A stretch of 64,000 nucleotides of DNA from contig NZ_CP059164.1 of the NCBI RefSeq assembly GCF_013466985.1, positions 3,667,001 through 3,731,000 on the forward strand. The letters run 5' to 3'. Position 1 is the first letter of the stretch. Each line of letters opens with the position of its first letter. Source of the stretch: Nocardioides ungokensis (lineage in GTDB: Bacteria; Actinomycetota; Actinomycetes; Propionibacteriales; Nocardioidaceae). The notes beneath the pieces were generated by a model. That model worked only from the letters and a program-made list of their open reading frames with translations, was not told the origin of the DNA and ran no database searches. Positions 59,048-64,000 of this stretch are shown in pieces. Position numbers and translations under genes: made by a program.

Positions 59048-59895
59048 CCCTGGGCCTTCTCGGCCATCGACACGATGTTGGACAGCAGCATCGCGCGGGT
59101 CATCGGCCCGACACCTCCCGGGTTGGGCGAGACCCAGCCGGCGACGTCCCAGACGTCATCGGCCACGTCGCCGGCGAGCTTGCCCTCGACCCGGGAGACC
59201 CCCACGTCGAGGACGGCAGCGCCCGGCTTGACCATGTCGCGGGTGATGATCCCGGGCACCCCGGCCGCGGCCACCACGATGTCTGCCTGCCGGACGTGCG
59301 CGGCGAGGTCGCGCGTGCCGGTGTGGCACAGCGTGACCGTGGCGTTCTCCGAGCGGCGGGTGAGCAGCAGGCCGAGCGGCCGGCCGACGGTGACGCCACG
59401 GCCGACGACCACGACGTCGGCTCCGGCGATCTCGACGTCGTGGCGGCGCAGCAGCTCGACGATCCCGTTCGGGGTGCACGGCAACGGCGCCTCCGTGCCG
59501 AGGACCAGCCAGCCGAGGTTCGTCGGGTGGAGCCCGTCGGCGTCCTTGGCGGGATCGACCAGGCCGAGGACCCGGTTCTCGTCACGTCCGGTCGGCAGCG
59601 GCAGCTGCACGATGTAGCCCGTGCACGCGGGGTCGGCGTTCAGGCGGTGGACCGCCTCCTCGATCTCCTGCTGGGTCGCGGTGGCGGGCAGGTCGACGCG
59701 GATCGACTCGATCCCGACTTCGGCGCAGTCCTTGTGCTTGCCGTTGACGTACCACCGCGAGCCGGGGTCGTCGCCGACCAGGATGGTGCCCAGCCCCGGG
59801 ACCACGCCCGCGTCGCGCAGCGCGGCCACCCGCGCCTTGAGCTCGCCCTTGATGGCCGCCGCGGTCGCGGTGCCGTCCAGCTTCTGTGCGGTCAT
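59044..59895 (-). CDS. folD: Methylenetetrahydrofolate dehydrogenase/cyclohydrolase
   Basis: 283 aa bifunctional enzyme converting 5,10-methylene-THF to 10-formyl-THF, the one-carbon donor used by PurN and PurH. Motifs: [20 protein letters not shown] with YVNGKHKDC (catalytic Lys), [48 protein letters not shown] and [14 protein letters not shown]. Intact. Downstream of purH on the same strand but separated by a long palindromic repeat. Confidence 0.95.
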   Translation of the reverse strand: MTAQKLDGTATAAAIKGELKARVAALRDAGVVPGLGTILVGDDPGSRWYVNGKHKDCAEVGIESIRVDLPATATQQEIEEAVHRLNADPACTGYIVQLPLPTGRDENRVLGLVDPAKDADGLHPTNLGWLVLGTEAPLPCTPNGIVELLRRHDVEIAGADVVVVGRGVTVGRPLGLLLTRRSENATVTLCHTGTRDLAAHVRQADIVVAAAGVPGIITRDMVKPGAAVLDVGVSRVEGKLAGDVADDVWDVAGWVSPNPGGVGPMTRAMLLSNIVSMAEKAQG

Positions 59896-59931
59896 GCGGT
59901 CATCCTGTCAGTGCGGTGTTCGGCTGGTGCC

Positions 59932-59993
59932 GCCGAGTCGGCGCAGGTTGACGGAGGAGCGCAGCGGGGGAGGTCAACCTGCGCCGACTCGGC
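59932..59993. repeat. Palindromic repeat element, copy B
   Basis: Perfect inverted repeat with 21-base arms (59932-59952 and 59973-59993) and a 20-base spacer, lying between the purH stop and the folD start. Arms begin GCCGAGTCGGCGCAGGTTGA. The left arm plus two flanking bases is identical to part of copy A. On the minus strand it would form a very stable stem after purH, so it may terminate or attenuate transcription into folD. Confidence 0.8.
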
Positions 59994-60012
59994 TCTTTCC
60001 ACTTCGGTTCGC

Positions 60013-61604
60013 TCAGTGGAAGAAGTGCCGGGTGCCGGTGAAGTACATGGTGACCCCGGCTGCCTTGGCGGCCTCGACCGTGAGCTCGTCGCGCACCGAG
60101 CCGCCCGGCTGGACGATCGCGCGCACGCCGGCGTCGATGAGGATCTGCGGCCCGTCCTCGAACGGGAAGAACGCGTCGCTCGCGGCGACCGAGCCCGACG
60201 CCCGCTCCCCCGCCCGCTCGACGGCGAGCTTGCACGAGTCGACCCGGTTGACCTGACCCATGCCCACGCCGACCGAAGCGCCGTCGCTGGCGAGCAGGAT
60301 CGCGTTGGACTTCACCGCACGGCACGCCTTCCACGCGAACGCCAGGTCAGCGAGCACGTCGTCGGGGGCTGCCTCGCCGGTGGCGAGGGTCCACGTCGAC
60401 GGGTTGTCGCCCTCGGCGTCCACCGCGTCGGTGGCCTGCATCAGCAGCCCACCGGAGATCCCTCGGGTCTCCACGCCGCCGCGCGAGGCGGGCGCGCAGA
60501 CCAGGATCCGGATGTTCTTGCCGCCCCGTGGCAGGGACTGCAGCACCTCGACCGCGCCCTCGTCGTACGCCGGGGCCACCACGGCCTCCGTGAACGTCTC
60601 GCGCATCGCCTCGGCCATCGCCACCGACACCGGTCGGTTGGTGGCGATCACCCCGCCGAACGCGGACAGCGGGTCGCAGGCGTTCGCCTTCGCATAGGCC
60701 TCCGCGATGTCCGCGCCGACCGCGATGCCGCACGGGTTGGCGTGCTTGATGATCGCCACCGCCGGCTCGTCGAAGTCGTACGCCGCCCGGCGGGCCGCGT
60801 CGGCGTCGACGTAGTTGTTGTAGGACATCTCCTTGCCGTGCAGCTGCTCGGCCTGCGCGAGACCGGGCTCCGGCACGAAGCCGCTGGTGTAGATCGCGGC
60901 GCGCTGGTGCGGGTTCTCGCCGTAGCGCAGGACCGACTTCTTCTCCCAGGTCGCGCCGGCCCAGGCCGGGAAGCCGGAGCCCGCGCTGGTGTCGGTCAGC
61001 ACGTTGCCCATCCAGGAGGCCACGTGGACGTCGTACGTCGCGGTGTGCACGAAAGCCTCGGCGGCCAGCTGCCGGCGCTGCTCGAGCGTGAACCCGCCGG
61101 CACCGACCGCCGCGAGCACGTCGGCGTAGCGGTCGGGCGAGGTCACGATCGCGACCGAGGGGTGGTTCTTGGCGGCCGCGCGCACCATCGAGGGACCGCC
61201 GATGTCGATCTGCTCGACGCACTCGTCGGGCGAGGCGCCCGAGGTCCACGGTCTGCACGAAGGGGTAGAGGTTGGAGACGACCAGGTCGAACGGCTCGAC
61301 CCCGAGCTCGTCGAGCTGCTGGACGTGGGATCGAGGCGGCGTCGGCGAGGATGCCGCATGCACCTTCGGGTGCAGCGTCCTTCACGCGCCCGTCGAGGCA
61401 CTCCGGGAAGCCGGTGAGCTCCTCGACGCGGGTGACGGGCACGGGCACGCCCGAGGCCTCGATCAGGGCGGCCGACCCGCCGGTCGACACCAGCGTCACG
61501 CCCGCGTCGTGGAGCCCGCGGACGAGGTCCTCCAGGCCCGACTTGTCGTAGACCGAGACCAGGGCCCGCTTCAGCGGGATGCGCGACTCAGGGGTGTCCG
61601 ACAT
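60013..61604 (-). CDS. purH: AICAR transformylase/IMP cyclohydrolase, frameshifted
   Basis: About 530 aa bifunctional enzyme for the last two steps of IMP synthesis. The cyclohydrolase part starts [20 protein letters not shown] and has [20 protein letters not shown] and [24 protein letters not shown] ([19 protein letters not shown]). The transformylase part has [44 protein letters not shown] and [18 protein letters not shown]. Indels near 61245, 61335 and 61375 split it. Start ATG 61604 with GAGGAG upstream. Neighbour purN supplies earlier pathway steps. Confidence 0.93.
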
Positions 61605-61734
61605 GCACTTCTCCTCATCGATGTTGAAATCCTCCGATGAGGCACCCAGGCGTTCGATGCGCTCGCCAACCCCCGAAGAACGGGGCACTCCCCGTGGTGA
61701 CCCCACCTGCCGCCAGTCGTGTCGCACCAGACTA

Positions 61735-62353
61735 ATGGTCGGGCGCCGAACCTCACCTTGCGCCCGGTGATGGTGTAGCCCTCGCGCGCCATCCGGCCGA
61801 CGCAGTCGACCAGCATCTGCCGCTCGGCCCTTGATCCGCTCGTGCAGGGACTCGACGTGTCGTCGTCCTCGACCGGCACGACCGCCTGGGCCAGGATCGG
61901 CCCCGTGTCGACGCCCGCGTCGACGACGAACAGAGTCGCACCGGGACCTTCACGCCGTACTCCAGCGCGTCAGCAGCGCCGTGCATCCCGGGGAACGACG
62001 GCAGCAGCGCCGGGTGGTGTTCACGTAGCGCCCCCGAACCGCTCGAGGAACGACTCCCCCGCCAGCTTCATGAAGCCCGCCGACACCACGAGGTCGGCTC
62101 GAAGGCCGCGACGGTGTCGGCCATGGCGCGGTCCCCAGTGGTCCCGGCTGCTGAAGTGGCCGACCTTCTTCACGAACGTCGGGATGCCGGCGCGCTCGGC
62201 GCGGGCCAGGCCCTCGATGTCGTCGCGGTCGGCGCCGACGGCCACCACGCGGGCGCCGTACGCCGGGTCCGCGGTGGCGTCGAGCAGGGCCTGGAGATTG
62301 GTGCCGGAGCCCGACACGAGCACGACGAGTCGCGCGGGGGTGGGGGTCGGCAC
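61735..62353 (-). CDS. purN: GAR transformylase, heavily frameshifted
   Basis: About 205 aa enzyme transferring a formyl group to glycinamide ribonucleotide. [20 protein letters not shown] is the family start, followed by [18 protein letters not shown]; later pieces ([35 protein letters not shown]) are in other frames. At least four indels fall between 62150 and 61780, including one in the catalytic NxHP-x-LLPxFPG loop (about 62000). The true stop is uncertain (about 61720-61740). Order perM-purN-purH matches M. tuberculosis Rv0955-Rv0957. Confidence 0.85.
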
Positions 62354-62385
62354 GCGCGCAGTCTAACCAGCGCGTGCCGGTGGGC

Positions 62386-63649
62386 TCAGGCGGTCTCGGC
62401 GGCGCGACGGGCCGCGCGGCGCTGCCACCAGGTGACGGCCAGGCCGCCGACGAGACCGCCCACGCCGAAGGCCGTGATCGCGTGCACGAGCACGTCGAAG
62501 GAGAACGGACCGACGTGCTGCATTCGGCCGGGCCCGACGGCACCGCCGGCGAGGGAGGCGAGCAAACCCGAAGAGCACGCCGGCAGCCACGCCCCCGGCG
62601 CAGCCGCGCCGCGCCCTCGTCCCAGCGCAGGGTCGGCAGCCGGCGCTGCGCCTGGACGGCGGCGTACGCCGCGACCAGCACGGGCAACGCGACCACGGCG
62701 ACGGTCCAGCCCGGGGTGGGCCCCTCGTCGGGCAGCGCCGCGAGCAGCGGGAACATCGGCAGCGGGCCGAGCACGACCAGCGTCGGCGAGACCAGGGTGT
62801 GGGCGCCGACCGCGAAGCCGGGGCCGAGCAGGTAGGACCCCGAGAACGCCACCGCGTTGGGCACCAGGACCGCACTGAGCAGCACCAGCAGGCTCGCGTC
62901 GCCGGCGTCGGTGTGCAGCCGGGACATCACGTTGGCGGCCGCGCCGAGGTCGACGACCAGGGCGCCGAGGAAGCAGAGCGTGGCCATCGCGAGCCAGGTC
63001 ACCAGGATGCGCCGGCAGGCCGCGGCCGCGCCGCGCACGGTCCCGGGGAGGTACGCCGTCCAGATCGCGGCGCGTCCCGACCCGATCGCGATGGCCGGGA
63101 GCCCGAACATCGCGCACAGCAGCACGACCCACTCGACCACCCGGCCGCGCGAGGCGCCACGGTGGTGGCCGTGGCGAGCGAGGCGGTGACCAGGGCGACC
63201 GCGAGGTAGCCGAGCGTGAAGAAGCACCAGGCCACCGGGACCGTCCAGTCCCGCTCGCCGTCGGCGATGCCGTCGGCGTCCGGGCCGTGACCCGAGACCG
63301 AGTCCCCGACCCGGTGGCCGATCCGCCAGATCGCCCACGCGCAGAGGAACGTGACGCCCAGCGGGACCGCCGAGATCGCCACCCCCTCGACGGAGATCCC
63401 GGACCCGTGGGCCAGGAGCCACCCGAGCGCCCCCACGCGCAGTCCGCCGCGCGAGGTCCCGTGGGCGCCGGCGTCGGTCAGGAACCAGCCCACGACCCCC
63501 ACCGCCAGGCAGACCAGCAGGGTCGAGGCCGCCGCCGCCGCACCCCCCAGCACGGCGATCAGGGCCAGGGGCCGACGGTGTCCGAGGTCCCCACCTGCGT
63601 CGCTGACGCCGGTGGAGGCCGTGGTCGATCGAGGGAGCAGCGAAGTCAT
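62386..63649 (-). CDS. perM: DUF6350/PerM-like multi-pass membrane protein, two frameshifts
   Basis: About 420 aa with around ten helices. Start ATG 63649; the first part (LALIAVLGGAAAAASTLLVC, FLTDAGAHGTSRGGLRVGAL, AVPLGVTFLCAWAIWRIGHR) continues after a break near 63160 with VVLLCAMFGLPAIAIGSGRA, ANVMSRLHTDAGDASLLVLL and LVPNAVAFSGSYLLGPGFAV. A second break near 62600 leads to SFDVLVHAITAFGVGGLVGG. M. tuberculosis PerM (Rv0955) has the same place beside purN and is linked to cell division. Identity rests on context and hydrophobic pattern. Confidence 0.75.
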
Positions 63650-63725
63650 GGCCCGGCCATCATCACCCGCCCGAGGGACCGATCCGGGGCTCCACGCCGG
63701 TTGGCACCAGCCCCGCGCGCTCCCG

Positions 63726-63731
63726 TACCTT
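63726..63731 (+). promoter_or_regulatory. Candidate -10 element (TACCTT) before the sigma-factor-like gene
   Basis: TACCTT fits TANNNT and ends 9 bases before ATG 63741. The gap to the divergent perM start is only 91 bases, so it must hold both promoters. No -35 box recognised. Confidence 0.3.
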
Positions 63732-63740
63732 GGACCGGTC

Positions 63741-64000
63741 ATGAGGAATCCCGACGAGTTCGACGCGTTCTACAAGGACGCCCGCGACCGGCTTCTCCTC
63801 CAGACCTACGCGCTCACCGGGGACCTGCCCGCCGCACGGGCCGCGGTCCGCGACTCGTTCGTGTCGCCTGGCACCATTGGCGCAAGGTGTCCCGGCTCAA
63901 GGACCCGAGGCCTGGGCGCGCCCGCACGCCTGGTCCCACGCGCAGCGCCGCCACACCGCCCGGCTCTGGCACCGCGACAAGGGCCGGACCCCGAGGTCCG
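63741..64000 (+). CDS. Sigma-70-family-like protein, 3' partial, frameshifted
   Basis: Starts MRNPDEFDAFYKDARDRLLL, then QTYALTGDLPAARAAVRDSF, the region-2 pattern of ECF-type sigma factors and their relatives. After a break near 63868 the sequence continues AWHHWRKVSRL and, past another near 63905, AWSHAQRRHTARLWHRDKG. The gene runs off the window end, so region 4 cannot be checked. It may be an ECF sigma factor or a sigma-like regulator; target promoters unknown. Confidence 0.65.
   Translation, partial: MRNPDEFDAFYKDARDRLLLQTYALTGDLPAARAAVRDSFVSPGTIGARCPGSRTRGLGAPARLVPRAAPPHRPALAPRQGPDPEV

Overview
The window is high-GC, densely coded actinobacterial chromosome. Its gene content and order resemble known actinobacterial blocks: nucleoside salvage genes (add, deoA, cdd, deoC and a pmmB-like mutase), the perM-purN-purH block, an SCO4848-family protein beside yihY, and monomeric isocitrate dehydrogenase. 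Together with three DUF222-HNH ('13E12 repeat') genes, this suggests the family Nocardioidaceae, most likely Nocardioides. The taxon is inferred; no rRNA gene is present to confirm it.

Layout. 1-4825: surface-glycan genes (glycosyltransferase, sulfotransferase, WecE-like aminotransferase, methyltransferase, flippase). 4921-9170: rmuC, a DUF6542 membrane protein, yciO, a broken DUF222-HNH gene and an SRPBCC protein. 9214-26091: nucleoside uptake and breakdown. This includes a phosphosugar mutase, deoC with one full-length and one truncated aldehyde dehydrogenase, a uridine-kinase-like protein, a papain-fold protein, add, deoA, cdd, a BMP-type nucleoside ABC transporter and an M20 amidohydrolase. 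26158-33733: a secreted ScyD-like protein, methylmalonyl-CoA mutase (two subunits) with its MeaB chaperone, and two poorly known proteins. 33966-36194: an intact DUF222-HNH gene and an acetyltransferase. 36237-44586: two different succinate dehydrogenase operons on opposite strands with a glycosyltransferase between them. 44672-51470: membrane proteins, an RNA ligase-like protein, trpS, a flavin oxidase, a tandem GNAT and an MFS exporter. 51686-64000: icd, an aquaporin, a third DUF222-HNH gene (broken), a lipoprotein, mdh, a DUF3017 protein, folD, purH, purN, perM and the start of a sigma-factor-like gene.

How the genes fit together. Nucleosides imported by the BMP-ABC system can be deaminated (Add, Cdd) and phosphorolysed (DeoA). 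After a mutase step, deoxyribose-5-phosphate is cleaved by DeoC and the resulting acetaldehyde can be oxidised by the adjacent dehydrogenase. Propionyl units enter the TCA cycle through methylmalonyl-CoA mutase, and icd, two succinate dehydrogenases and mdh supply cycle steps.

Quality warning. About twenty genes, including housekeeping genes such as purH, purN, icd and the ABC transporter, carry single-base frameshifts, often in G/C runs. This pattern points to consensus errors in a draft assembly rather than real gene decay, so coordinates of frameshifted genes span the reconstructed gene. No tRNA, rRNA, CRISPR array, insertion sequence or recognisable defence island was found. No stretch longer than 300 bases lacks a gene. 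The largest gaps (7073-7322, 33734-33965, 51471-51685, 55073-55300) hold the repeats and sites listed, and 33734-33965 shows nothing I can support.
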